Made by a program: the position numbers and the translations under genes. From Hydrogenophaga sp. (GTDB lineage Bacteria > Pseudomonadota > Gammaproteobacteria > Burkholderiales > Burkholderiaceae_C): a stretch of DNA of 34,876 nt. Under the pieces are notes generated by a model, which did no database searches, was not told where the DNA came from, and was given only the letters and a program-made list of their open reading frames with translations. This document shows positions 26,601 through 33,808 of the stretch, piece after piece (within the stretch, counting starts at the first letter, position 1; each line of letters begins with the position of its first letter). Location of the stretch: positions 1 through 34,876 of the forward strand of contig NZ_JADMKB010000151.1 of assembly GCF_018780075.1 (NCBI RefSeq). Direction: 5' to 3'.

Positions 26601-26652
26601 TCAGCATGGCTCCCAGTGCACGGGGCAGGCTTCTTCGATCAAAGGTTTTCAT
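23614..26652 (-). CDS. pilY1: Type IV pilus tip protein / biogenesis factor PilY1 (PilC-type)
   Basis: The 1012-residue exported protein has a signal peptide (to about residue 27, ending PLQAQ), a von Willebrand A-like region from about 44 to 370 and a C-terminal PilY1 beta-propeller (VVVYYGANDGMLHAVNG, ELWGFVPEEL, ILYVAMRRGGRFLYAIDV). An EF-hand-like calcium loop D755-S-D757-A-D759-G-K-I-D763 is followed by RAYAADVGGSVYRID, as in PilY1 of Pseudomonas. The metal site of the VWA domain reads D51-N-T-A-N rather than DxSxS, so it is degenerate. The ATG at 26652 follows GGAAGA. It is the last gene of the minor-pilin operon and is needed in the family for pilus extension, adhesion and surface sensing. 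Confidence 0.92.
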   Translation of the reverse strand: MKTFDRRSLPRALGAMLMAVVMPLQAQYSSDIDIYGTAGSSQKVDVLIMIDNTANWTSAFNNEIAALRSAFNGMPTGKLRVGMMLFTESGGGNSGADGGYVRAAIRDLDDTYKSQLSNLLGSFDVNLDKSNGGKTGIALAEAYHYLAGKAPYSGNNKDKTDYVGNNSGTAASNAIYSLTGNALTSKSGSPYRPPSANTCNRTFVIYLSNGAAQENTSDTTIASNLLTAAYSAAGMTRPTQEVQIGTSSNSDPSQADEWARFLSESSLGAAVFTIDVDPVRTGQGPTWSALLRSMAAASGGNYYAVTSGNGGQDIAQALLNIVNSFQQTPGNFISAALPTSLTSPGRSENQVYLGVFRPDDKGNPRWRGNLRQYKIGYNSTTKSVFLSDAENKAALDAGTGFFAANAVSYWTQSSEFWINQKLGQPPSASDSPDGAVVEKGGAAQRLRIDHSTSQSGRNVLTCVACADNTTLGSASATQFDTSNNRVTASALGVASTEANNLINWIRGTDNAGDEAGPGSGVTIRPSVHGDILHSGPAVINYGGTTGVVVYYGANDGMLHAVNGNVSANVGSTPPGSELWGFVPEELFPKLKRLRNNAPEVRLSTTEVVETASETLKPSSRDYFVDGPIGVYQKVVGDVTTQAILYVAMRRGGRFLYAIDVSTPGTPKMLWRRRHTDTGFSFLGQTWSKPKVARIKGNTNPVLVFGAGYDAAAEDVEPPVTTTMGNAVVVLDAFTGELLRKFDTTRSVPADVALVDSDADGKIDRAYAADVGGSVYRIDFEITTSTGRSNDKDAWTIATLASLSETGNRRKFFFAPDVTALKTFTAVLIGSGDREKPLDDSTGDAFFTVFDRRGLAVPAGSDSTFSTTDLGEVGTSQSTINGCWLGLSTNGEKVVNAAATTAGITYFGTNQPKPADTLSCKPNLGTARLYQIPAFCGVATTTILPNGGLPPSPVITTVILTETKTNPDGSTTENEITKPIIIGGPEGPNAPSIVPNAVPPNRKRSYWYLEGTR

Positions 26653-26663
26653 GCGGGTCTTCC

Positions 26664-27248
26664 TTAGAGGCACAGGTTGTCCACTTCGGCTTCGGGCACT
26701 CGAATGGAGACACCCTGGTGCAAGGCAATGGCGGTGTTGGAAGCGGTGTCGTTGATGGTCGCTCCGATGTCCCATTCCATGGTGGCGCACATCGAGTTGC
26801 CTGCCAGCGACACAGCGTCGTCAGAGTCCAGTCCGGAATTGCTCAGGTTGCTGCTCTGCACACAGGCCAGATCGGCGGCCACTTCGGGATTGAGTTCGCT
26901 CGTTTTGATGGTGCGAGTTCGGTAGCAATTGGGTTGTGGATCCAGCGAAACGGAGTAGTCGTTGGTGCCGTCGCCATTGATATCGACGGTCACCGGATTG
27001 GCCGCAACGGCTTCGGGATCGATGGCGAAAGCCGCGCTGCTGATGGTTTGTTCAATGGCTTTTTGCGCTGCAGCCAGCGACTCCTGCCGAGACTGGGTGT
27101 TTCCGACAATCCGCAGGCTGTTGGCGGTGCTTTTGAAGGCGTTGGCCGCCATCAGGCTGAGCAACAGGAGCATGACCAGGGAAACGACCAGGCTTGCACC
27201 ACGTTGTGGGTGCCGTGAATCGAAGCGGCGGCGTGGAAATGGATTCAT
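26664..27248 (-). CDS. pilX: Minor pilin assembly protein PilX
   Basis: The 194-residue protein has a short basic leader and a prepilin-like segment QRGASLVVSLVMLLLLSLMA, cleaved after the Gly. As in other PilX proteins the Glu at position 5 of the mature chain is absent. The globular part contains paired cysteines (PNCYRTRT, ADLACVQSS, NSMCATME, DNLCL). The start overlaps the pilW stop by 4 bp (ATGA), and pilY1 begins 11 bp after its stop. PilX-type proteins take part in the priming complex with PilV, PilW, FimT and PilE. Confidence 0.88.
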   Translation of the reverse strand: MNPFPRRRFDSRHPQRGASLVVSLVMLLLLSLMAANAFKSTANSLRIVGNTQSRQESLAAAQKAIEQTISSAAFAIDPEAVAANPVTVDINGDGTNDYSVSLDPQPNCYRTRTIKTSELNPEVAADLACVQSSNLSNSGLDSDDAVSLAGNSMCATMEWDIGATINDTASNTAIALHQGVSIRVPEAEVDNLCL

Positions 27249-28243
27249 GGTTGCTCTCGCGGTCCAGCGACGTTGTTGACCCGACCTGTCATTGCATAGA
27301 CTCGACGTTTGAGGTTGTCGGTAAATGGGCCGCGCGGTCCCAGCAAGCCCATGTCAAAGGTGCGGCTCGACGTGAATCCGGGGGTCGGCTCGACGGTGGC
27401 ACTGAGCATGCGGGTGCGCACCCCCACGACGTTGCCCCAGTCGTTGTCTGCTGCGCCTGCGGTACCGCTGAGACTGGTGCGGAAGGTGTCTGCCGCACCG
27501 TCACTGTCGGTGTCGAAGCCGAATTCAAAGGCCAGGTCTTCAATCCCTTCGGCCAGCGGCGCTTGAACGATCGCACCAGCGCGCAGTTCGGCTCGCTTGA
27601 GCGTGGGGATCGTGTCCAAACCACATTCATTGCAATTGCTGACGTAGTAGATGCGGGTCAGGTAACGCTGAACCTGGTTGGCGGTAGCGCAGTCCAGCGT
27701 GCGCAAGGTGAAGCTGGCTGCCGCTGTGCCCACAATGAACCGGGTGGTGCTGGGATCGTTCTCGCAGCGCGATGTCTGGAGGTAAGGGCTTCCGTCATTG
27801 ATCGAGGCGGCCGCCACGCGCTCGGTTTCTACACGCCGCAGCACCAACGCAGGCGTCCCGCTGCGATGGTTGTCCAGGCAGGTCAGCGACGCTGTTTCGG
27901 TCGCGTCCAATCCCGTGACCGCTGCCGGGATCGTGCTGGTCGCGCTGTCCCAGCCCAGGTTCGCTGCGGCAAGGGCACAGGCATCGGGGACCGAGAAGGC
28001 CATGTCTGTCGTGGACAGATCGCCGTAGTAACCCGCCGAAACGATGTCTTCGTGCAAAAGGTCCATGCCGTGGCGGCCGTTCTCGATCTGGCGCACGCTC
28101 TTGTCCAGCTCGATGTTGCTCTGGCTCGTGTTGGCGTACAGAGCCACCAATGCACTGAGCAGCAACAGGCCGATCACCATGGCGACCATCAGTTCGACCA
28201 AGGTGAAACCATGTTGCCGTTGAAAAGCTGGGCGATGGCGCAT
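27245..28243 (-). CDS. pilW: Minor pilin PilW
   Basis: The 332-residue protein starts MRHRPAFQRQHGFTLVELMV, a canonical type IV prepilin leader with cleavage between G and F and Glu5. The hydrophobic helix (AMVIGLLLLSALVALYANTS) continues into the PilW region (SVRQIENGRHGMDLLHEDIVSAGYYGD) and a large Cys-containing C-terminal domain. It is separated from pilV by 3 bp and overlaps pilX by 4 bp, so translation is coupled. Confidence 0.92.
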   Translation of the reverse strand: MRHRPAFQRQHGFTLVELMVAMVIGLLLLSALVALYANTSQSNIELDKSVRQIENGRHGMDLLHEDIVSAGYYGDLSTTDMAFSVPDACALAAANLGWDSATSTIPAAVTGLDATETASLTCLDNHRSGTPALVLRRVETERVAAASINDGSPYLQTSRCENDPSTTRFIVGTAAASFTLRTLDCATANQVQRYLTRIYYVSNCNECGLDTIPTLKRAELRAGAIVQAPLAEGIEDLAFEFGFDTDSDGAADTFRTSLSGTAGAADNDWGNVVGVRTRMLSATVEPTPGFTSSRTFDMGLLGPRGPFTDNLKRRVYAMTGRVNNVAGPREQP

Positions 28244-28246
28244 GGC

Positions 28247-28792
28247 TCAGGCTCCGAGATCTGCGATCTGAACGCGTGTGCTGACGGCGCGCCTTGTGTT
28301 TTCGCTCGTGTAGTCGTCCTTTCCGCAATCGTTCAGGGCTGCGGCTGAAGCCTGTACGCCTTGCCAAACGAGGTGGATCACGTATTCGTTGGTGGCAGGG
28401 TTGCTGATGCAACCACGGGCGTTGAGCAGGGCGCCCACTTGTTGACCACCTTCGATCTCTGCCGCACCGCGGATCAAATTCGACCATTCACACACGTCGC
28501 GTGCGGCGAGAGAGGCAGCAGTGGAACAGTCTGCCTGTGGCGCGGTCACGCCATAGTCGTCACCAACATAGGTGAACGCATTGCGGCGATTCAGCGAGAT
28601 GCGCTCAGAGATTTCGTTGACCAGTATCAGCGCTTGCATGCGCTGTTGCCCTTCAATCATGCCAACCGTGGCGCGGGCCTGCAGTGCTACATATCCAAGA
28701 ATGCCGAAGGCCGTGATCAAGAGTGCGACCAGCACCTCAATCATGGCAGCGCCTGATTGGGCCGATCGTTGCGAGGTGATGCTGGGGGTCAT
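28247..28792 (-). CDS. pilV: Minor pilin PilV
   Basis: The 181-residue protein begins MTPSITSQRSAQSGAAMIEV, a prepilin leader with G at the cleavage site and Glu5, followed by a hydrophobic stretch (LVALLITAFGILGYVALQ) and a short globular domain with several cysteines. The ATG at 28792 overlaps the fimT stop by 4 bp (ATGA). A second ATG at 28801 is possible, and a longer open frame upstream lies inside fimT and is not used. Confidence 0.9.
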   Translation of the reverse strand: MTPSITSQRSAQSGAAMIEVLVALLITAFGILGYVALQARATVGMIEGQQRMQALILVNEISERISLNRRNAFTYVGDDYGVTAPQADCSTAASLAARDVCEWSNLIRGAAEIEGGQQVGALLNARGCISNPATNEYVIHLVWQGVQASAAALNDCGKDDYTSENTRRAVSTRVQIADLGA

Positions 28793-29262
28793 GCGGGGCA
28801 TTCCGACTTGGTGCTTTTCGGTCGTCCAGAGGGATCCAGCGAGATGCACCGCCGACCATCGTGGGTGTCGCTCAGCGCAATGCGCACGCTGCTGACCGTG
28901 TCCACCTGACCATTGCGGTTGAATCGGACCGACGACGCGGCGCTGGCCAAGGTGATGCCCGAGCCGATCTGGCTCTGGCTGCTGATCGTTTCGCTGGTTG
29001 CGGCGACCCGCACCAGCCAGCCGCCGGCCCAATTGCCGTCGACGGGCATCAACTCGACCGGTTCGCCGCGTTTGACGGCCTCGCTGCGCGCCAGCGTCAG
29101 ATCGCTGATCAGGGCAAATGCGCCCGTGCGCAACCGCTGCGCCTCAATCATCCGCTGAAACGAGGGCGTGGCGAGGGCGGCCAGGATCGCGAGCATGGCA
29201 ATGGTGACGACCAGTTCGACCAACGTGAAACCGCGTTGGGGTGTTTGAGCGTGGCGTGCCAT
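28789..29262 (-). CDS. fimT: GspH/FimT-type pseudopilin
   Basis: The 157-residue protein starts MARHAQTPQRGFTLVELVVT (G-F cleavage, Glu5), with the helix IAMLAILAALATPSFQRMIE and a GspH-type C-terminal domain (ALISDLTLARSEAVKRGEPV, then VRFNRNGQVD and DGRRCISLDPSGRP). It is the second gene of the operon, 7 bp after pilE, and overlaps pilV by 4 bp. An upstream ATG at 29313 lies inside pilE and has no leader sense. Confidence 0.9.
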   Translation of the reverse strand: MARHAQTPQRGFTLVELVVTIAMLAILAALATPSFQRMIEAQRLRTGAFALISDLTLARSEAVKRGEPVELMPVDGNWAGGWLVRVAATSETISSQSQIGSGITLASAASSVRFNRNGQVDTVSSVRIALSDTHDGRRCISLDPSGRPKSTKSECPA

Positions 29263-29269
29263 GGCAGGT

Positions 29270-29671
29270 TTACCAGCAGTTGGTGGCCGGGGTCTTGACC
29301 CCCGTGTGCGCAAGTGTCAGCGTGCCGCAGGTGTCGCTGCTTTGGCCGCCCTGAGGCGTGGCGGTGAGCGTGAAGCTGGTGGCTCCTCCTGCGCCCAGTG
29401 CGATCGCAATCGTGTAATGAGGACTGACGGAGGAGGGAACCCCGAGGTTGAGGGCGGCCAGGGTATCTGCGTATGCCCGCACGTCGAGCAGGCGTTGCTG
29501 CTGCTTCAAGGCGATGTCCTGCAACAGCGCCTGCACTTCGGCGCGCCGGCTGCGCTGCATGAACTGCGCGTAGGAGGGGTAAGCGATGGCTGCCAGGATC
29601 GCGACCATCGCGACCACCACCATCAACTCGATCAGCGTGAATCCCAACTGTGCAGTCCGTTGCGGCAACAT
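29270..29671 (-). CDS. pilE: PilE-like minor pilin
   Basis: The 133-residue protein begins MLPQRTAQLGFTLIELMVVV, a canonical prepilin leader with Glu5, followed by AMVAILAAIAYPSYAQFMQR and a small domain that ends with a disulfide-like Cys pair (SSDTCGTL and the terminal NCW). The size and end match PilE proteins that accompany FimT-PilV-PilW-PilX-PilY1. It is the first gene of the operon. Its upstream region is only 116 bp, then the IS5-type element begins, so any distal promoter element would have been displaced. Confidence 0.88.
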   Translation of the reverse strand: MLPQRTAQLGFTLIELMVVVAMVAILAAIAYPSYAQFMQRSRRAEVQALLQDIALKQQQRLLDVRAYADTLAALNLGVPSSVSPHYTIAIALGAGGATSFTLTATPQGGQSSDTCGTLTLAHTGVKTPATNCW

Positions 29672-29787
29672 TGCTTTTCCGATGCTCTATAGGATGAAGT
29701 GTCGGGAAATGTAGTTTCTGCGTAGATTGGCTTTCTGTGTGCGTGGATAGACGGTCTCTATTGGGTGATCAGTGGCGACGCTTCTAA

Positions 29788-30952
29788 GGCTGCGCTGAAC
29801 AAGCAGCCGAATTGAGTGACCCGCTGTGCCAGGGGGCGCTGATGTGGGGAGGTCGCGCGATTTGACGGCGGTCCTTGGTCATACCGACCTTGCTCGCGCA
29901 CTGGGCGTTCGGAACGGACACACGCATGCCACGAGTCGTTGACGAGCCAAATAGATATTGGCCAGACCCAGCACCACGAACGAACGCGTGGCGTTCTTGG
30001 CCAGGCCTCGCGCACCTTGACAAAACCCCACGGTCGCTTGACCACGGCGAAGACGTGTTCGACCCGGGGGCGGACCTTGGACTTGTTGTGATTCTTTGAG
30101 CGCTGGACCTCGTCGATCTCGCCGCCCCTGCGCACGCGCTGGTTGGTGAAGTCCTTGGCCTTGGGGGCCTTCGATCCGATCAACGTCTTCTGGCTGCCGT
30201 GGGCGCTGTCGCCGTACACACGCTGTTCGTTGCCGTGCAGCAGATCGGGCAGCGGGTGTTGTCGTGCATGTTGGCCGCCGTCACCACCGCGCTGTGAGCC
30301 AGTCCGGTGCGGCTGTCCACGCCGATATGCATCTTCATCCCGAAATACCGCTGCTGGCCTTTGCGGGTTTGGTGCATCTCGGGGTCGCGTTGTCTGTCGA
30401 CGTTCTTGGTCGAGCTGGGCGCGCCGATGATGGTGGCGTCCACGATGGCCCCGGCGCCCACCTTCAAGCCCCGCGCCTGCAGCACCTTCCCCACTTTGGC
30501 AAACAAGGCCTCGCCCGGTTTGTGCGTCTCCAGCAGGCGGCGAAACTTCAGCAGCGTGGTCCCGTCGGGCACACACTCCCGCCCCAGATCGATGCCCACA
30601 AAGCGGCGCAGCGCCGTGCTGTCGAGCAGGGCCTCTTCGCAGGCTTCATCGGCAGATTGAACCAGTGCTGCACGAAGTACATCCGCAGCATGCGTTCCAG
30701 CCCGATCGGAGAGAGTCCGTTGCCGGCTTTGGGGTCGTGGGGTTCGATGACCGAGCACAGCGCCTGCCACGGCACGATCTGTTCCATCGTCGCCAGGAAC
30801 GCATCGTGCTTGGTCAGCTTGCGGTAGGGCTCGAATCCGTCGCCATGATCGGCTGCCATCGCCAGGGTCTGTTGCTTCAACTTCACCTTCGTGTCTCAGG
30901 TGCATCGATACACGCAAACCTCGCGTTACTTCAGAGCTTGTTCAGCGCAGCC
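29788..30952 (-). mobile_element. IS5-family insertion sequence with complete ends
   Basis: Perfect 17-bp inverted repeats, GGCTGCGCTGAACAAGC at 29788-29804 and its complement at 30936-30952, bound 1165 bp. CTAA is repeated directly on both sides (29784-29787 and 30953-30956), a 4-bp YTAR-type target duplication as in the IS5 family. The transposase reading frame inside is broken, so the element may move only with a helper. It separates the pilus operon from the VOC gene. Confidence 0.92.
29879..30886 (-). pseudogene. IS5-family transposase, three frameshifts
   Basis: The ATG at 30886 begins MKLKQQTLAMAADHGDGFEP, a typical start. Comparison with the remembered family sequence shows three breaks: a one-base loss near 30652 (after HWFNL), a one-base loss near 30258 (after NMHDN) and a 4-base loss near 30010 (after GFVKVR). 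In between, family motifs remain: LRRFVGIDLG, GAIVDATIIGAPSSTKN, YFGMKMHIGVDSRTGL, NEQRVYGDSAH and RVEHVFAVVKRPWG. Three separate breaks point to decay rather than programmed frameshifting. Confidence 0.88.
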
Positions 30953-30967
30953 CTAATGGACTTCTGG

Positions 30968-31648
30968 CTAGGTCAGTGTGCGTGGGCCCAGGGGGGTGTC
31001 GAGCAAGGCGGTGAGCGCGGCGGGGGCTTCCGCCACCGCCATGGCGTCGAGGCCGATCGCGTCCAGCGCCTGCCGCAGCCGGGGCGCTTCGGGGTGGTGG
31101 AGCGTGAGGCCACGCAGCGCCAGCCCGCTGACGGGCATGGTCTCGGCCGGGTGGGTGTCGCCCCACTGGATCAGCGTGGGCAGTGCGCCGTCGAACAGGC
31201 GCTGGCCGTCGTCGCGCACGCTGATGCGCCACCGCAGCAGGCCCGACGGTGTGGGGCGCGACGCGGCGATCACCGGGCCGCGTTCGATGCCCAGGGCCCG
31301 CAGGCGCGCGGTGGCGGCGTCGATGTCGGGCACGCTGGCCACCCAGTGCACCAGCTGTGGCCCCTGTTGCGCCAGCCGTGCCCGCAGGGTCGGGTCATCG
31401 AGGTCGAACCAGCGCTTCAGCGGGGCGGGGCGCGTGGGCGTGGCCAGCGGGTTCACGGCAATGATTTCCAGGTAGGCGCGCGGGGCCTGTTCGCTGTGCA
31501 GACGCAGCAGCCGGTTGTGGGTGCCGAACAGGGCGTGTTCACCGCCCGGCCCGGGCACCACGCCCAGCGTGGCCTCGCACAAGGCCACGCCTTCGTCCAG
31601 CGTGCGCGCGGCCACCACGAGGTGGTCGATCTGCGCGTGGGTCGTCAT
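30968..31648 (-). CDS. VOC family protein (glyoxalase-like domain)
   Basis: The 226-residue soluble protein begins [20 protein letters not shown], the first VOC strand with a metal-ligand-type His. It continues with [30 protein letters not shown] and [15 protein letters not shown], matching the Glyoxalase_3-like type. No substrate can be assigned. The ATG at 31648 overlaps the cupin stop by 4 bp (ATGA). The stop at 30968 lies 12 bp beyond the IS5 target repeat, so the coding sequence seems intact. Confidence 0.85.
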   Translation of the reverse strand: MTTHAQIDHLVVAARTLDEGVALCEATLGVVPGPGGEHALFGTHNRLLRLHSEQAPRAYLEIIAVNPLATPTRPAPLKRWFDLDDPTLRARLAQQGPQLVHWVASVPDIDAATARLRALGIERGPVIAASRPTPSGLLRWRISVRDDGQRLFDGALPTLIQWGDTHPAETMPVSGLALRGLTLHHPEAPRLRQALDAIGLDAMAVAEAPAALTALLDTPLGPRTLT

Positions 31649-32127
31649 GGGTAGGGTGAGCCGTCTTTGTGGGTGTAGCGCCAGCGGCCGTCCACCCATT
31701 GCGCCTGCAGGTCGTCGTCGGGGTAGCGACCTTCGTCACCCGGGGTGCGGTCCCCCACCTCCAGGTAGATCACGTCCTCCGTGGTCTCGTTGATCAGGCA
31801 GTGGCCGTTGTCTGTGCCTGCCGGGAACCCGGCGCAGTCTCCCGGACAGAGCCGGTGTCGCCCGGTGTGGGTGTGCAAGGTGGGGTGCCCCTGGAGGACG
31901 TAGATGAACTCCTCCTGTCGGGTGTGGCTGTGCCGCAGGGCCGATTGACCTCCGGGCACCAGGCGTGTGCGGTTGACGCCGAAATGGCCCAGGCCAAACA
32001 GGTCGCCCAGGGGTTGCTTGATCCGGCCGGCCATGCGCGAGGCGAAGGGCTCCGGGTAGGTGGAGGGCTTCTGGCGCGTGGGCGCATCGGCCGCGGCGAT
32101 GTGGTCGGGCGGTGTGTGGCCGGACAT
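31645..32127 (-). CDS. Cupin domain protein
   Basis: The 160-residue protein carries a single cupin barrel. Motif 1 is [17 protein letters not shown], with the His-His-Glu metal ligands, and motif 2 is [20 protein letters not shown], with a His ligand. The N-terminus [14 protein letters not shown] is variable, and the C-terminus ends KDGSPYP. The ATG at 32127 was chosen over a longer open frame reaching into the phzF-like gene. Coupling with the VOC gene suggests that both act on one small molecule. Confidence 0.87.
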   Translation of the reverse strand: MSGHTPPDHIAAADAPTRQKPSTYPEPFASRMAGRIKQPLGDLFGLGHFGVNRTRLVPGGQSALRHSHTRQEEFIYVLQGHPTLHTHTGRHRLCPGDCAGFPAGTDNGHCLINETTEDVIYLEVGDRTPGDEGRYPDDDLQAQWVDGRWRYTHKDGSPYP

Positions 32128-32153
32128 GGGGTGCTCCTGGGGCCGGGCTGGTG

Positions 32154-33029
32154 TCAGAGCGTGACGACGCCGTTGATGCAGGTGACGGACTGGCCACCGA
32201 CCCAGACCGTGCCGCCGGCGTCGCGCTGAATGAACACGCGGCCTTCGCGCGCCAGCGCCGTGCCCTGCGCGGCCACGTAGCGCTCGGGCGCCAGGCCCGC
32301 GCCGATCAGCCACTGCGCGAGTGCGGCGTTCAGGCTGCCGGTGACGGGGTCTTCGGAAAGGCCGTTGTTGCCGGGGAAGAAGGCTCGCACCTCGAACTGC
32401 GTGTCCTGTTCTTCGCGGGCGCCCACCACACCGACCTTGCCGCGCGGGCCCACCACGCCGATGTCGAGCCCGGCCAGCACCGCGCCGTCGGGCTTGAGCG
32501 CGAGCACCTGCTCGGCGCTGCGCAGCATCACGCCGCGCCAGTTGGGGCCGTTGTCGCACCACGCGTGGGCGGTGATGTCGGTGCGCGCCACGCCCAGGCC
32601 GCGGGCGATCAGCTGCACGTCGGCTTCGTCCAGCGGGCCGCTCTTGATCAGGGGCGGTGCGGCGAACGCCAAACGCTGGCCGTCACGGCGCAGCTTCACC
32701 AGCCCGACACCACATTCCTGCACCACGTGTTCGCTGCGCGGCACGCCACCGGCTTCCTGCCAGGCGTGGCAGCTGCCCAGGGTCGGGTGGCCGGCAAACG
32801 GCAGTTCACGGCCGGGGCAGAAGATGCGCACGCGGTAGTCGGCACCGGCGGCCGCGCCTTCGGGCGTGGGCGGCAGCAGGAAGGTGCACTCCGACAGGTT
32901 GGTCCAGTTGGTGAAGTGCTGCATCTCGGCGGTCGACAGGCCGCTGCCATCGAGCACCACGGCCAGCGGGTTGCCACGGTAGGGCGTGGTGGTGAACACG
33001 TCCACCTGTTTGAAGGGGCGGGAGGTCAT
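32154..33029 (-). CDS. PhzF family isomerase/epimerase-like protein
   Basis: The 291-residue protein begins MTSRPFKQVDVFTTTPYRGN, with the family's GNPLAVVLD and the catalytic Glu at residue 47 (WTNLSECTF). Later motifs are FCPGRELPFAGHPTLGSCHA and EDPVTGSLNAALAQWL, so both halves of the diaminopimelate-epimerase-like fold are present. The family contains PhzF of phenazine synthesis and many uncharacterised isomerases; no phenazine genes are nearby, so the role is open. The ATG at 33029 has AAAGGAA upstream. It lies 26 bp upstream of the cupin gene. Confidence 0.92.
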   Translation of the reverse strand: MTSRPFKQVDVFTTTPYRGNPLAVVLDGSGLSTAEMQHFTNWTNLSECTFLLPPTPEGAAAGADYRVRIFCPGRELPFAGHPTLGSCHAWQEAGGVPRSEHVVQECGVGLVKLRRDGQRLAFAAPPLIKSGPLDEADVQLIARGLGVARTDITAHAWCDNGPNWRGVMLRSAEQVLALKPDGAVLAGLDIGVVGPRGKVGVVGAREEQDTQFEVRAFFPGNNGLSEDPVTGSLNAALAQWLIGAGLAPERYVAAQGTALAREGRVFIQRDAGGTVWVGGQSVTCINGVVTL

Positions 33030-33087
33030 GAGGACAGTTCCTTTTTGTGCTTTCAACTCGCCGGATCGCGACCCGCAACGAACGAAG

Positions 33088-33185
33088 TGCCCCTGACCCA
33101 GGGGCACCGAGGAGCCGGCTTCGCCGGGCCTCTGGTGCCGCCCCCTTGAAGGGGGTGACGCGAAGCGGCGCGGGGGTGTTTCATT
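33088..33185 (-). repeat. Dispersed gene-end hairpin repeat, copy 5
   Basis: The blocks are GCCCCTGACCCAGGGGC, GCCGGCTTCGCCGGGC, CCCCCTTGAAGGGGG and CGCGAAGCGGCGCGGGGG, ending TGTTTCA. It abuts the stop of the glutathione S-transferase gene and fills the gap to the PhzF-family gene downstream on the same strand, so it could terminate between them. Confidence 0.72.
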
Positions 33186-33803
33186 TCAAGACAGGGGGAG
33201 GTCGAGCACGCCGCGGCTGGCCGGGTGGGCCAGCCACTGCGCGTACCAGCGTTCGAGGTGCGGCCAGGCGGGCCGCGGCTGCGGCAGGCCCCACCAGCGG
33301 TGCACCTCGCAGGCGATCGGAATGTCGGCCATGCTCAGCGCCTCGCCGGCCATGAAGGCTTGTTTTGACAGATGCTCATCGAGCTGCGCGAACAGCGGCT
33401 CGGTCGCGGCTACCGACGCGGCAATGACCTGCGGGTTGCGTTGCCCGGCCGGTGTGCGGACCCACTGCTTGAAGGCGGGGCTGCCGGCCGGGTTCAACTC
33501 GGTCTGCTGCCAGTCCATCCAGCGTTCGGCGTTGAAGCGCTGCCGGATGTCCTGCGGGTACAGCGGTGAACCCTCGCGAGCGCACAGGTAACGCACGATC
33601 ACGTTCGATTCCCAGAGGATGAAGTCGCCGTCTTCGAGCAGCGGCACCAGGCCGTTGGGGTTCTTCGCCCGGTAGTCGGGGGTGCCCACGATGCCGAAGG
33701 CCAGGCCCGCGTCGATACGCTCCACCTCCAGCCCGAGCACCTGCGCGCACAGCACCACCTTGCGCACGTTGATCGAGCTGATGCGGCCCCAGAGGCGCAG
33801 CAT
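33186..33803 (-). CDS. Glutathione S-transferase family protein
   Basis: The 205-residue protein has an N-terminal thioredoxin-like domain (MLRLWGRISSINVRKVVLCA) with glutathione-binding segments NPNGLVPLLEDGDFILWESN (Pro, Glu, Ser) and an all-helical C-terminal domain (LSMADIPIACEVHRW with the N-capping Asp). This is typical of many small bacterial GSTs without an assigned substrate. The ATG at 33803 is 5 bp from the aminotransferase stop, so the two are probably co-transcribed. Confidence 0.9.
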   Translation of the reverse strand: MLRLWGRISSINVRKVVLCAQVLGLEVERIDAGLAFGIVGTPDYRAKNPNGLVPLLEDGDFILWESNVIVRYLCAREGSPLYPQDIRQRFNAERWMDWQQTELNPAGSPAFKQWVRTPAGQRNPQVIAASVAATEPLFAQLDEHLSKQAFMAGEALSMADIPIACEVHRWWGLPQPRPAWPHLERWYAQWLAHPASRGVLDLPLS

Positions 33804-33808
33804 GGCGA

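Noticed and set aside
29879..30886. Programmed frameshifting in the IS5-type transposase
   Set aside because: Three breaks, including a 4-base loss, with no slippery heptamer at each; decay is simpler.
31645..32562. A 305-codon version of the cupin gene
   Set aside because: The extra N-terminal half is Arg-rich and antisense-like within the phzF-type gene; the domain starts after the ATG at 32127.
33088..33185. Small RNA gene
   Set aside because: The hairpins belong to the dispersed gene-end repeat and no promoter is seen in front of it.
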